Part shown: one piece after another, positions 15,931 through 24,254 of the stretch
Layout of the letters: each line of letters opens with the position of its first letter
How positions within the stretch are numbered: position 1 is the stretch's first letter
Origin: Mammaliicoccus stepanovicii
Lineage (GTDB): Bacteria > Bacillota > Bacilli > Staphylococcales > Staphylococcaceae
Length of the DNA stretch: 50,101 nucleotides
Assembly (NCBI RefSeq): GCF_002902525.1
Contig: NZ_PPQZ01000021.1
Coordinates: 1-50,101, forward strand
Direction: 5' to 3'
Program-made: the position numbers and the translations under genes
Notes under the pieces: generated by a model
Told to the model about the DNA's origin: nothing
The model's database searches: none
Seen by the model: the letters and a program-made list of their open reading frames with translations, nothing else

Positions 15931-16878
15931 ATGAGGGCAATTTCAATCGGTGTTTTAGCATCATTATTTTTTGCGATAACTTTTGTTTTAAATCATATGA
16001 TGGCGAAAGAAGGCGGGAGTTGGCTGTTCAGTTCTTCATTAAGGTTTATGTTTATGTTGCCATTTCTATGGATAATCGTCGCAATTAAAGGAAATATTTC
16101 AACAGTATTTAATCATATTAACAAAAATAAAAAAGAATGGTTCGTCTGGAGCACTGTAGCCTTTGTATTTTTTTATGCACCATTAACTTTTGCTGCAGAG
16201 TTTAGTCCTGGATGGTTAATATCTGGTACTTGGCAAATAACGATTATAAGTGGAATGCTACTAGCACCGTTATTTGTCGAAAAAATTATGATAAATAATG
16301 AAGAAAGATTTATTAGACACAAAATTCCGTGGAGGTCATTGTTAATTTCAAGCATTATGATCTTGGGAATTATCATAATTCAAGTACCACAATTTAGCGA
16401 GATAAGTATTCACACATTCTTGCTTGGATTTGTACCAGTATTAATTGCAGCTTTTAGCTATCCTTTAGGAAATAGAAAAATGATGGAAGTTGTGAAGAAT
16501 GAAATTGGTACAATTGAAAGAGTGTTTGGCATGACGATAATCACAATACCAATATGGGGTGTGATTTTTGGAATAGGATATGTGACGGATGGATTACCTT
16601 CTTCAGTACAAGTGTTGCAATCATTCATAGTTGCTTTATTTTCTGGCATTATTGCGACTGTATTATTTTTCTATGCAACAAATATCGTTAAAGATAATCA
16701 AGAGAAACTTGCTGCAGTGGAGGCAACACAGTCTTTAGAAGTCGTATTTGCAATAATAGGAGAGATGTTATTACTTAGCTTACCATTGCCAGGTATACTC
16801 AGTTTAATAGGCGTTGCACTTATCGTAATAGGGATGGTTATTTATAGCTTTATAGATCATGTCCCTTTGAAAAAATGA
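15931..16878 (+). CDS. DMT superfamily transporter (EamA/EmrE-like)
   Basis: 315 residues with about ten hydrophobic segments, the size of two-repeat DMT exporters. It starts RAISIGVLASLFFAITFVLNHMMA; PLTFAAEFSPGWLISGTWQITIISGMLLAPLF lies at the end of the first half. The second half has FVPVLIAAFSYPLGNRKMM and ATQSLEVVFAIIGEMLLL, typical of the staphylococcal multidrug-efflux (EmrE-type) group. Substrate unknown. Start behind AGAGAGG. Monocistronic; a SigB promoter for the next gene begins 12 bases after the stop. Confidence 0.85.
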   Translation: MRAISIGVLASLFFAITFVLNHMMAKEGGSWLFSSSLRFMFMLPFLWIIVAIKGNISTVFNHINKNKKEWFVWSTVAFVFFYAPLTFAAEFSPGWLISGTWQITIISGMLLAPLFVEKIMINNEERFIRHKIPWRSLLISSIMILGIIIIQVPQFSEISIHTFLLGFVPVLIAAFSYPLGNRKMMEVVKNEIGTIERVFGMTIITIPIWGVIFGIGYVTDGLPSSVQVLQSFIVALFSGIIATVLFFYATNIVKDNQEKLAAVEATQSLEVVFAIIGEMLLLSLPLPGILSLIGVALIVIGMVIYSFIDHVPLKK

Positions 16879-16889
16879 ATAAAAATCGT

Positions 16890-16914
16890 GTTTAAATTTC
16901 TATAATATGGGTAT
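16890..16914 (+). promoter_or_regulatory. SigB promoter
   Basis: GTTTAA (16890-16895), 13 bases, GGGTAT (16909-16914): an exact match to the staphylococcal/Bacillus SigB consensus, 55 bases upstream of the csbD-like gene, a known SigB-type target. Confidence 0.88.
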
Positions 16915-16969
16915 ATAATAATTAATGAATGGAAAATCATTCAAAATGATTAGTAAAGGGTGATTGAGA

Positions 16970-17152
16970 ATGGCACAAGAAGATAAATTCGAACAAGCAA
17001 AAGGTAACGTTAAAGAAACAATTGGAAATGTTACTGAAAATCAAGATTTAGAAAATGAAGGTAAAAAAGATAAAGCAACAGGTAAAGCTAAAGAAGTTGT
17101 AGACAATGCTAAAGAAAAAGCAAATGATCTAATCGATAAATTTAAAAAATAA
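16970..17152 (+). CDS. CsbD family general stress protein
   Basis: 60 residues, very hydrophilic and charged: [39 protein letters not shown] is the CsbD signature, followed by a Lys-rich helical tail. CsbD-like proteins are SigB-dependent and abundant in stressed cells; their mechanism is not established. The SigB promoter directly upstream supports this. The ATG at 16970 is preferred over the in-frame TTG six bases earlier. Confidence 0.93.
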   Translation: MAQEDKFEQAKGNVKETIGNVTENQDLENEGKKDKATGKAKEVVDNAKEKANDLIDKFKK

Positions 17153-17176
17153 AATCATTTGTTTCAAACTTAATTA

Positions 17177-17216
17177 AAACGAGGAAATCATGTTCACCAT
17201 GATTTCCTCGTTTTTT
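17177..17216. terminator. Bidirectional terminator
   Basis: AAAACGAGGAAATCATG and CATGATTTCCTCGTTTT form a long stem with T-run and A-run ends; serves csbD and the converging gene. Confidence 0.9.
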
Positions 17217-17222
17217 ACTGAA

Positions 17223-18005
17223 TTATTTTAAATCTGATTTATCAATGTTCCACGTCATTCTATAATTTTTGTCAGATGATTCTAATTGTAGTCTCACATC
17301 AAATTTATCAGCATCAGGTACGTCATAATACACATATCCAGATTCTTTTTCACCTGGTTTTAAATTAGCTGAGAAACCATCGTTGCTATCATCCATACCA
17401 TAGAATTTTGAAACGGTTTGACCATCTGCAGCGACACTAAAGTTAGTATCACCAACAATCAAGCTAGAGTTGTTAATATTTTCAAGTTTATAATAAACTT
17501 TTAAGACTTTCCCTTTATTAGGTTTACTATATTTACTTGTAGGCTTAACATATTCAGCTTTTTCAACTGTAACTTTAGTTCCAATTGCATCAATTGAATT
17601 GCCAATATTACTAGTTTTCGATTCTATGGAACTATCGTTTTTGTCTTCTTCAGTCGTAGATTCCTCAGTTGTAGATTCTTCGGTCGTGGACTCTTCAGTT
17701 GTATTTTCTTCAGTCTTTTTTTCTTCAGTAGACTTGTCTTCAGTCTGATTTGTGATATTATCAATTTGCTCTTTAATTGGACCAGCAGCACAAGCACCTA
17801 AAATTACAGCAAGTATGATGAATACTAATAAGCAGCCACCACAACCAAACAACCATGGCTTAACATTACTACCGTTGCCATCCCCCGATTGAGCTGATTG
17901 GTTTTGTTGATGTTCTTGATTTGATTCACTAAATGGATTGTCTTGTTGTGAATTTTGCTTATCTGAGGTGTCTTGATTAAATGGATTTTGGTCTGAATTA
18001 TTCAT
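17223..18005 (-). CDS. Membrane-anchored DUF4352-like protein with TTEES repeats
   Basis: 260 residues. A Gln/Asn/Ser-rich cytosolic head (about 1-48) leads to a Cys/Gly-flanked membrane segment, PWLFGCGGCLLVFIILAVILGACA (about 50-73). An acidic Thr/Glu/Ser linker carries three exact TTEES units plus flanking variants. The C-terminal beta-rich domain (about 140-258: GTKVTVEKAEYVKP, KVLKVYYKLEN, NLKPGEKESGYVYYDVP) resembles telokin-like DUF4352 extracellular domains. Many staphylococci encode such proteins; function unknown. The repeat is encoded by imperfect 15-base units near 17650-17705, so its length may vary. Confidence 0.75.
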   Translation of the reverse strand: MNNSDQNPFNQDTSDKQNSQQDNPFSESNQEHQQNQSAQSGDGNGSNVKPWLFGCGGCLLVFIILAVILGACAAGPIKEQIDNITNQTEDKSTEEKKTEENTTEESTTEESTTEESTTEEDKNDSSIESKTSNIGNSIDAIGTKVTVEKAEYVKPTSKYSKPNKGKVLKVYYKLENINNSSLIVGDTNFSVAADGQTVSKFYGMDDSNDGFSANLKPGEKESGYVYYDVPDADKFDVRLQLESSDKNYRMTWNIDKSDLK

Positions 18006-18243
18006 TGTACTTCCCCCTCACAGACAGTTTTTAATAAATATTACATTGCGAAATTACAAATAATTAACAAGTGTAAATTTTATTAATTGTTATTAGTTTA
18101 TAGTAAATTTCAATATAAATCTACATATAATAAGAAAAAATACTAAATATGAATAAAATATTGTATTCGTGCTTAAAGTTAGTCTATAAATATTGATTAA
18201 TAGGTGCTGCTTCATTTAAACTAAAGAAAAAGGAGTGGTAATC

Positions 18244-18657
18244 ATGTATCAAAATATTTTATTTGGAATCAATACAGACATGAAGAACGAAAAAGTATTA
18301 GAACAGATTGCTAAACTAACGGGTGAAGGTTCAGAAGTTACAATTGTTAATGTTGTCAGTGAAAAAGATATGCAGGCTTCTGTTCGAACGGGTGTACATT
18401 TTGATGAAATAAAAGAAAGACGACAAGAATCAATGAAACATGTATTTAACTATTTTAATGAACAAAACATTAAGTATAAATTAGACTTTGTTAAAGGAAA
18501 TCCAAAATCTACACTTGTAAATAAAGCAAATAGCGGTGATTTTGATATTGTTGTTTTAAGTAACAGAAAAGCAGAAGACGAAGACAAGATAGTGCTAGGT
18601 AGTGTTAGCCATAAAGTTGCTAAGAGAGCTAAAATTCCAGTTTTAATTGTTAAATAA
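18244..18657 (+). CDS. Universal stress protein (UspA family)
   Basis: 137 residues with the Usp fold: MYQNILFGINTD, the long helix, FDIVVLSNRK and VLGSVSHKVAKRAKIPVLIVK. The ATP-binding consensus G-x2-G-x9-G(S/T) is only partly present: the final GS is kept but the first glycines are replaced by SNRKAED, so nucleotide binding is uncertain. The start at 18244 is six bases behind AAGGAGTGG. It stands alone between terminators. Confidence 0.9.
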   Translation: MYQNILFGINTDMKNEKVLEQIAKLTGEGSEVTIVNVVSEKDMQASVRTGVHFDEIKERRQESMKHVFNYFNEQNIKYKLDFVKGNPKSTLVNKANSGDFDIVVLSNRKAEDEDKIVLGSVSHKVAKRAKIPVLIVK

Positions 18658-18667
18658 TAAAGTAAGA

Positions 18668-18699
18668 AAAGGGAATTAACGACTGTTAATTTCCTTTTT
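18668..18699 (+). terminator. Terminator after uspA-like gene
   Basis: AAGGGAATTAAC and GTTAATTTCCTT (one G-T pair) with a T-rich tail. Confidence 0.8.
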
Positions 18700-18782
18700 C
18701 TTTTTATACATATGATAACGTTTCATAGAAAAAAACTTGAGACTCATGTAAAATATATATAAATGAAATTGGAGGAATGACT

Positions 18783-19517
18783 ATGAATAATGAAAATGAT
18801 AAAACCTTTCCAAAAATTGTTGCAACAATATCTTTAGAAAGCAAACAAGATATTTCTAAAACAATAGAAGAATTAGAATCTAATGAATCCTCAATTGATA
18901 TTGTAGAATTTCGAGCAGACACTTTAAAAGATACTTCAATAGAAAATATTAATGATGTATTGAAACAGTTTAAATCAGAATATCAATTAAAACCGATATT
19001 ATTTACGTACCGTTCGACTGGTCAAGGTGGATATGGAGAGTTTGATCATGAGAATTACTACCAATTAATGCAAGATATTATATGTAACCAAAAGGCAGAT
19101 TATGTAGATATTCAATTAGATACTTATGAAGACAATTTAATGAATTGCATAACAAAAGCTAATCATAATAAGGTAAAGATCATTATTTCACATCATGATT
19201 TTAAAATGACACCTGATGAAGAAGAAATGTTTGTAACATATGAGAAGATGGCAGAACTAGGGGCAGATATTGGGAAATTAGCTGTTATGCCACAAAATGA
19301 AAAGAATTTATTATCAATGTTAAATGCACTAAATAGAGCACATCATCGTTTAGATATCGATGTTGTAGGTATATCTATGGGCGAGTTAGGTAAAATGACT
19401 AGAATTATTGGTGGCATATTTGGTTCTAAATTCACATATGGCTATGTTGGAAAAGAAGCTGCTCCAGGACAATTACATGTTAAAGAAATCAAGAAACAAT
19501 TAGCTTTATACAAATGA
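18783..19517 (+). CDS. aroD: 3-dehydroquinate dehydratase, type I
   Basis: 244 residues. Catalyses the third shikimate-pathway step, 3-dehydroquinate to 3-dehydroshikimate, through a Schiff base. The active-site residues are visible: EFRAD (substrate Glu/Arg), YRSTGQGG, ISHHDF (general base His) and ADIGKLAVMP (Schiff-base Lys); C-terminal AAPGQL binds substrate. The upstream in-frame ATG at 18777 is only two bases from GGAGG, so 18783 is preferred. First gene of the conserved backbone block. Confidence 0.95.
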   Translation: MNNENDKTFPKIVATISLESKQDISKTIEELESNESSIDIVEFRADTLKDTSIENINDVLKQFKSEYQLKPILFTYRSTGQGGYGEFDHENYYQLMQDIICNQKADYVDIQLDTYEDNLMNCITKANHNKVKIIISHHDFKMTPDEEEMFVTYEKMAELGADIGKLAVMPQNEKNLLSMLNALNRAHHRLDIDVVGISMGELGKMTRIIGGIFGSKFTYGYVGKEAAPGQLHVKEIKKQLALYK

Positions 19518-19523
19518 TCATGA

Positions 19524-19564
19524 TGAACCTGAAATCTATATATAGTAGAGTTCAGGTTTATTTA
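19524..19564 (+). terminator. Terminator after aroD
   Basis: AACCTGAA and TTCAGGTT stem with a TTATTTAT tail. Confidence 0.7.
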
Positions 19565-19575
19565 TATGTTATAAT

Positions 19576-19590
19576 TGAAAATAATTATCA
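19576..19590 (+). promoter_or_regulatory. Fur-type box before the nitroreductase
   Basis: TGAAAATAATTATCA matches the 7-1-7 Fur motif (TGATAAT-N-ATTATCA) with one mismatch, 22 bases upstream of the start codon. It fits PerR less well (three mismatches). Confidence 0.6.
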
Positions 19591-19612
19591 TTTGTTAAAT
19601 AGGAGTGTAAAC

Positions 19613-20152
19613 ATGGAACTACAAGAAGCGATTATAAATAGAAGAAGCGTTAAAAATTATACACATGATATGCAAATCGATGAAGAAAAAGTAATGTCGT
19701 TAGTAGAATTAGCAACTTATGCACCTAATCACGGAATGAGAGAACCGTGGAGATTAGTATATATTAGTAAAGAAAAGCTACCTGAATTCGCAAATGAAGT
19801 AGCACAAGCTGCTTTTGTAAATGATGAAAATCAACAAGAAAAATATATAAATAAAGTTACAAAAGTAGGTGGAATGTTTGTCATTCTATCAAAGCGAGAT
19901 TCACGACAAAAGGAAGACTTAGAAAATCAAATGGCGATTGGTACGTTTATACAAAACTTAATGTTACTCATTCATGAAGCTGGAATGGGGTCTTGTTGGA
20001 AAACACCAGAATTTATATTTAAACCTAAATTCCGTCAAATAGTAGGTGCATTTGATGATGAATATGTAAATGGATTCTTATATGTAACCGAAAAAGATGC
20101 CAAAGTAAAAGTAATGAATAGAAAAAACAAATCATTAATTTCATATTGGTAA
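19613..20152 (+). CDS. Nitroreductase family flavoprotein
   Basis: 179 residues with the FMN-binding nitroreductase fold. The start ELQEAIINRRSVKNYTHD holds the RRS phosphate-binding motif; LATYAPNHGMREPWRLVYIS contributes to the flavin pocket and IGTFIQNLMLLIHEAGMGSCWKTP is the dimer helix. It is the gene that follows aroD in S. aureus. The start is the ATG behind AGGAGTG at 19613. A Fur-like box just upstream suggests induction when iron is short. Substrate uncertain (quinones, nitro compounds or flavin recycling). Confidence 0.88.
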   Translation: MELQEAIINRRSVKNYTHDMQIDEEKVMSLVELATYAPNHGMREPWRLVYISKEKLPEFANEVAQAAFVNDENQQEKYINKVTKVGGMFVILSKRDSRQKEDLENQMAIGTFIQNLMLLIHEAGMGSCWKTPEFIFKPKFRQIVGAFDDEYVNGFLYVTEKDAKVKVMNRKNKSLISYW

Positions 20153-20183
20153 AATCATAATAATCTTTCTATATCTATTGAAA

Positions 20184-20239
20184 TAAAAAAGAGTGGGAAA
20201 GAAATCTGTTTCAATTAGATTTCTTTCCCACTCTTTTTT
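20184..20239. terminator. Bidirectional terminator
   Basis: AAAAAAGAGTGGGAAAGAAA and its complement form a long perfect stem with A and T runs, between nitroreductase and converging thioredoxin genes. GAGTGGGA-type elements recur in staphylococci. Confidence 0.9.
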
Positions 20240-20263
20240 GAATTGAGGCAAGAGATAAATGTA

Positions 20264-20584
20264 TTATTTTAAATTTTCAGCTAAGAATGCTTTAACTTCT
20301 TCAGGTGTTTTAGCATTAGCTGAATGTAAGTGTGCTAATTTTTCATTGCCTTTAAATACTAATAAACTAGGAATGCCCATTACATCGTTTTCTGTAGCTG
20401 CTTCTGGCACTTGATCACGGTTAATTTGATACCAATTAAAATTGTTATATTCATCAATAATTGGGTCAATCCAATGATCCATACGTGTGCAGTCTGGACA
20501 CCAATCTGCGAAGAATTTAACTACTACTGGTTCTTCACTTTGTACAATCTCTTCAAATTCTGCATATTGACTTATCGTTCTCAT
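20264..20584 (-). CDS. Thioredoxin-like protein with WCPDC active site
   Basis: 106 residues with the thioredoxin fold: VVVKFFADWCPDCTRMDHWIDP, a cis-Pro region MGIPSLLVFKGNEKL and a C-terminal helix. The active site is CPDC instead of the classical CGPC, as in several bacterial thioredoxin-like proteins, which changes redox potential. Start behind AAGGAG. It faces the ArsC/Spx-like gene across a 140-base gap with the same neighbours in S. aureus. Physiological partner unknown. Confidence 0.87.
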   Translation of the reverse strand: MRTISQYAEFEEIVQSEEPVVVKFFADWCPDCTRMDHWIDPIIDEYNNFNWYQINRDQVPEAATENDVMGIPSLLVFKGNEKLAHLHSANAKTPEEVKAFLAENLK

Positions 20585-20724
20585 ATTAAATGCTCCTTAA
20601 TTATAATATTATTAATTACAAGTATAGCTTATTTTTGATTATTTAAAAAATATTTAACTCATGACTATGTGTTATGAATGAATATTGGTATAATATAAAT
20701 AAATAGATATTTGGAGGTCGCGAC

Positions 20725-21078
20725 ATGATAAAATTTTATCAATATCCTAACTGTACAACATGTAAAAAAGCAGCAAAATTTCTAGAAATGAATGGAGCAA
20801 GCTTCGAACCAATTGATATTACACAGTTAACACCAACAGCAAACGAATTAAAGGATTTTATTGATGGAACTGATATTACAGTAAATCAATTGTTTAACAC
20901 ACGAGGTGCAAAATACCGTGAGTTAGGTTTGAAAGATAAAATAGATGATTTATCAGATAACGAAAAATTTGATTTATTAGCATCAGACGGCATGTTAATT
21001 AAGAGACCATTAGCTGTACTTGGCAATAAAATTACTTTAGGTTTTAAAGAAGAAGAATATCGCCAAACATGGCTATAA
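20725..21078 (+). CDS. ArsC/Spx family protein
   Basis: 117 residues: IKFYQYPNCTTCKKAAKFLEMNG with a CTTC redox motif at 10-13, FNTRGAKYRELGL in the middle and LIKRPLAVLGNKITLGFKEEEYRQTWL at the end, the YusI/ArsC-Spx-like signature. It keeps the Arg-Pro cis loop but lacks Spx features for RNA polymerase binding that I could confirm. It is probably a thiol-redox protein (glutaredoxin-like) rather than a true arsenate reductase. It precedes gcvH by 66 bases, as in S. aureus. Confidence 0.85.
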   Translation: MIKFYQYPNCTTCKKAAKFLEMNGASFEPIDITQLTPTANELKDFIDGTDITVNQLFNTRGAKYRELGLKDKIDDLSDNEKFDLLASDGMLIKRPLAVLGNKITLGFKEEEYRQTWL

Positions 21079-21144
21079 AATAGTTGCTTGAATAATGGCT
21101 TTATGTCATGATAATAATGGAATTACATACAGGAGGGGATTACT

Positions 21145-21525
21145 TTGACAGTACCTAGTGAATTAAAATATTCTAAAGAACATGAATGGGTAAAAATTGA
21201 TGGCGATGTTGTAACAATCGGTATTACTGATTTTGCACAATCAGAATTAGGGGACATCGTGTTTGTTGAATTACCTGAAGAAGGCGATGAACTAACTAGT
21301 GGAGATTCATTCGGAAGCGTAGAATCTGTTAAAACAGTTTCTGAATTATATGCACCACTTTCTGGTAAAGTAGTAGAAGTAAATGAAGAATTAGAAGATA
21401 GCCCTGAATTCGTAAATGAATCTTCATATGATAAAGCATGGATGGTCAAAGTTGAATTATCCGATAAAGCACAATTAGATGAACTATTAGATGCTGATGC
21501 TTATAGTGAAATGATAGGTGAATAG
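21145..21525 (+). CDS. gcvH: Glycine cleavage system H protein
   Basis: 126 residues, full length. Lipoyl carrier: [18 protein letters not shown] holds the lipoylated Lys (about residue 63), with [13 protein letters not shown] at the start. Besides shuttling the methylamine group in glycine cleavage, GcvH is an intermediate in lipoate assembly in Firmicutes; LipA is encoded 24 kb downstream. The start is TTG, ten bases after the strong site AGGAGGGG. The other glycine cleavage genes are not nearby. Confidence 0.95.
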   Translation: MTVPSELKYSKEHEWVKIDGDVVTIGITDFAQSELGDIVFVELPEEGDELTSGDSFGSVESVKTVSELYAPLSGKVVEVNEELEDSPEFVNESSYDKAWMVKVELSDKAQLDELLDADAYSEMIGE

Positions 21526-21535
21526 TATTAAATTT

Positions 21536-21570
21536 AACTCCACGGTACAGTTGTATCATGGAGTTTTTTT
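21536..21570 (+). terminator. Terminator after gcvH
   Basis: AACTCCA / TGGAGTT stem with a run of seven or more T. Confidence 0.8.
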
Positions 21571-21626
21571 AAAATGAAATATGACTTAAAACTCCAAAAA
21601 TTATTCATTTGTAGAAGGTGAAGACC

Positions 21627-22031
21627 ATGACAATGATTAAAAAAGTAATAGTCGTAGAAGGTATTTCAGATAAAAAAAGAGTGAAAGAAGTATTAAATGA
21701 TCAAGTTCATATCGTATGTACACATGGAACAATGGGTGTAGAAAAGATGGATGAGATGTTAGAAGAGATGTATGGTAAACAGGTGTATGTATTAGTTGAC
21801 CAAGACAAAGAAGGTAAGAAAATTAGACAATGGTTTAAAAAATACGTTAGCGAAAGTGAACATATTTATGTTGATTCTACTTTCTCTGAAGTAGCACGTT
21901 GTCCAAGACAATATTTAGCCAATGTGTTAAACTACTATGGATTTAAAGTGAATGATGATTTTGTATTGAAAGGAAAGTATCGTTACCATGAAACACACAG
22001 AAAAATTGAACGATATATACAAGCATTTTGA
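21627..22031 (+). CDS. Toprim domain protein
   Basis: 134 residues. A single small Toprim domain: KKVIVVEGISDKKRVKEVL (catalytic Glu), and VYVLVDQDKEGKKIRQWFKKY (DxD motif), as in small primase/RNase M5-like proteins. FSEVARCPRQYLANVLNYYGF follows. Small Toprim proteins cut or join nucleic acid, but this group has no assigned role. The last 44 bases overlap the next gene in another frame, indicating translational coupling. The start at 21627 follows AAGGTGA; the GTG within that site was rejected. Confidence 0.87.
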   Translation: MTMIKKVIVVEGISDKKRVKEVLNDQVHIVCTHGTMGVEKMDEMLEEMYGKQVYVLVDQDKEGKKIRQWFKKYVSESEHIYVDSTFSEVARCPRQYLANVLNYYGFKVNDDFVLKGKYRYHETHRKIERYIQAF

Positions 22032-22311
22032 TAAAGACGTTCATTTACTTTTTGGTTATACACCAACTTGTGGAACGTGTAAAGTATCAGAAAGAATGTT
22101 GGATATTGCGAATCAAGTCACACAATTACCAATTAACAAAAGCGATTTAAATTTCTATCCAGAGTTTTGTAAAACTTATGAAATTCTTTCTGTACCAGTA
22201 CTCTTTATAATGAAAAAAGATAAAATTATGCAAAGAATATACGCATTTCAATCAGTTCCTTATTTAGTTGAGAATATTCAAAAAGTTATTGACGACAAAA
22301 ACTTATCATGA
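21988..22311 (+). CDS. Thioredoxin-like protein with CGTC motif
   Basis: 107 residues with a thioredoxin-like fold: VHLLFGYTPTCGTCKVSERML (CGTC active site near 28-31), then ILSVPVLFIMKKDKIMQRI with the cis-Pro. The start overlaps the end of the Toprim gene by 44 bases, and AAAGGAAA precedes it. The tail of the gene contains a promoter for the riboswitch transcript. The same gene pair precedes metNIQ in S. aureus. Function unassigned. Confidence 0.85.
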   Translation: MKHTEKLNDIYKHFDKDVHLLFGYTPTCGTCKVSERMLDIANQVTQLPINKSDLNFYPEFCKTYEILSVPVLFIMKKDKIMQRIYAFQSVPYLVENIQKVIDDKNLS

Positions 22312-22317
22312 TAGTAT
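22289..22317 (+). promoter_or_regulatory. Promoter of the SAM riboswitch-metNIQ operon
   Basis: TTGACG (22289-22294), exactly 17 bases, TAGTAT (22312-22317); it overlaps the end of the preceding gene and fires into the riboswitch. Confidence 0.7.
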
Positions 22318-22340
22318 GAATTTAATTAAATACGTAGTAG

Positions 22341-22505
22341 CTCTTATCAAGAGTGGTGGAGGGATGTGCCCTATGAAGCCCGGCAACCGTCATATAAATA
22401 TGAAATGGTGCCAATTCACAAAAAGTGTAAACTTTTGAAGATGAGAGAAAGTCAATTTAAAACGCCTTTCTCTAATCATTTTAGAGCAAGGCGTTTTAAT
22501 TTTTA
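22341..22505 (+). ncRNA. SAM-I (S-box) riboswitch with transcription terminator
   Basis: CTCTTATCAAGAG opens the aptamer; GGTGGAGGGATGTGCCC, ATGAAGCCCGGCAACC and the closing GATGAGAG (22440-22447) that pairs with CTCTTATC are all S-box landmarks. The expression platform is a strong terminator, AAAACGCCTT/AAGGCGTTTT with TTTTT (about 22460-22505). SAM binding should stop transcription, so the methionine importer is made when methionine/SAM is low. Confidence 0.96.
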
Positions 22506-22523
22506 ATTTAGGAGGCAACTGAT

Positions 22524-23549
22524 TTGATCGAACTAAATAAAGTTGTAAAAACTTTCAAAACCAAAAAAGGTAACATAACAGCTGTTGACCAAGTAGACTT
22601 AAATATAGATAAAGGAAGCATTTATGGTGTAATTGGATTTTCAGGAGCAGGAAAAAGTACATTGATTAGAATGTTTAACGGTTTGGAAACGCCAACTGAA
22701 GGCGAAGTTATCGTCGATGGTGCAAACATAGGCAAACTTTCCAAGAAAGAATTAAGACAAAAAAGACAAAAAGTAAGCATGATTTTTCAACATTTTAATT
22801 TGCTTTGGTCAAGAACAGTTAAAGATAATATCGCATTTCCGCTAGAAATAGCAGGTGTATCTAAAAGCGACATCAACCAAAAAACGAAAGCACTTATTAA
22901 AAGGGTTGGTCTAGAAGGAAGAGAAAATGCTTATCCATCTCAATTATCAGGTGGGCAAAAGCAAAGAGTTGGCATTGCACGCGCACTAGCAAATGATCCA
23001 CATGTATTATTGTGTGACGAAGCGACAAGTGCATTAGATCCCCAGACAACTGATGAGATTTTAGATTTATTAGTAGATATCAATAAAGAAATGAATTTAA
23101 CAATTATACTTATAACACATGAAATGAATGTGATTAGAAAGATTTGTGATTATGTAGCTGTAATGGAAGAAGGTAAATTTGTTGAAGAAGGTAAAGTAAT
23201 CGATGTATTCAACAATCCACAAACATACGTAACTCAAAGATTTGTTAAAGATGATATGAAGGCAGATGACTTAGAACGTACTTTGAAAGACTTTAGAAAC
23301 GAACAATCCACAGGTGAAATTTGGAAACTGAATTTTGTAGGTGGAACAACGTCAGAGCCAGTATTATCTAAAATTATAAGAGACTATAATATTGATATAA
23401 ATGTCATCGAGGGTGACGTTAAACTTACCCAAAATGGTACTTTCGGACATATGATCGTTCATTTACCTGAAGGGAATTATTCTAAAGATCACGTTATTAA
23501 CGAGTTAAATGGTCTTGGCGTGAAAGTAGAGGTGAATGTTGATGAATAA
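22524..23549 (+). CDS. metN: Methionine ABC transporter ATP-binding protein
   Basis: 341 residues. Walker [11 protein letters not shown]-loop MIFQHFNLL, signature LSGGQKQR, Walker [13 protein letters not shown] and H-loop ITHE are complete. The C-terminal NIL domain (about 265-341) provides methionine-dependent trans-inhibition in MetN. The start is TTG, eight bases after AGGAGG. First gene after the SAM riboswitch; overlaps metI by 8 bases. It powers D/L-methionine import with MetI and MetQ. Confidence 0.96.
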   Translation: MIELNKVVKTFKTKKGNITAVDQVDLNIDKGSIYGVIGFSGAGKSTLIRMFNGLETPTEGEVIVDGANIGKLSKKELRQKRQKVSMIFQHFNLLWSRTVKDNIAFPLEIAGVSKSDINQKTKALIKRVGLEGRENAYPSQLSGGQKQRVGIARALANDPHVLLCDEATSALDPQTTDEILDLLVDINKEMNLTIILITHEMNVIRKICDYVAVMEEGKFVEEGKVIDVFNNPQTYVTQRFVKDDMKADDLERTLKDFRNEQSTGEIWKLNFVGGTTSEPVLSKIIRDYNIDINVIEGDVKLTQNGTFGHMIVHLPEGNYSKDHVINELNGLGVKVEVNVDE

Positions 23550-24237
23550 ATCATTCGGTGACATTATTACAGAAATGGTTACGATGCCCAATGTTAAATG
23601 GGACGCGGTTATAGAAGCATTAAATGAAACGTTATATATGACAGTGATTTCAACATTATTTACATTTGTATTTGGTTTAATATTAGGTACATTGTTGTTT
23701 TTAACATCTAAAGGAACTACGAAAACTTCACGAATATTTTATTCTATCGTGTCATTTATCGTAAACTTATTTAGAGCAATACCATTTATTATCTTAATTC
23801 TATTGTTATTACCATTTACGGATATATTATTAGGAACGATAAGTGGACCTAAAGGTGCGCTACCTGCTTTAATTATTGGTGCAGCACCATTTTATGCAAG
23901 ATTAGTTGAAATTGGCATGAAAGAAATAGATAAAGGTGTTATAGAAGCTGCAGTTTCAATGGGAGCATCAACATGGACAGTCGTTACAAAGGTATTACTT
24001 AAAGAATCGTTACCAGCGTTAGTATCTGGTTTAACAGTTACTGCGATTGCATTAGTAGGTTCCACAGCGATAGCTGGTGTAATTGGTGCAGGTGGTCTAG
24101 GTAACTTAGCATACTTAACAGGATTTACACGTAATCAAAATGATGTCATATTAGTTTCCACAATATTGATACTTGTTATCGTATTTGTTATCCAATTTAT
24201 TGGAGATATATTAGTTAAGAAAATTGATAAACGATAA
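23542..24237 (+). CDS. metI: Methionine ABC transporter permease
   Basis: 231 residues, five membrane segments. The coupling EAA loop is present: [32 protein letters not shown], which docks on MetN. Start ATG at 23542, seven bases after AGAGGTGA inside the end of metN; the stop of metN and this start share ATGAATAA, so the genes are translationally coupled. An earlier in-frame ATG (23536) is too close to the site. Confidence 0.95.
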   Translation: MNKSFGDIITEMVTMPNVKWDAVIEALNETLYMTVISTLFTFVFGLILGTLLFLTSKGTTKTSRIFYSIVSFIVNLFRAIPFIILILLLLPFTDILLGTISGPKGALPALIIGAAPFYARLVEIGMKEIDKGVIEAAVSMGASTWTVVTKVLLKESLPALVSGLTVTAIALVGSTAIAGVIGAGGLGNLAYLTGFTRNQNDVILVSTILILVIVFVIQFIGDILVKKIDKR

Positions 24238-24254
24238 AAGGGAGTGCATTTTAT

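Noticed and set aside
20725-21078. True arsenate reductase in an ars operon
   Set aside because: No arsR or arsB nearby and the sequence is of the YusI/Spx-like type.
21123-21449. 108-codon minus-strand frame over gcvH
   Set aside because: Antisense of a well-supported gene; Ser/Thr-rich complement shadow.
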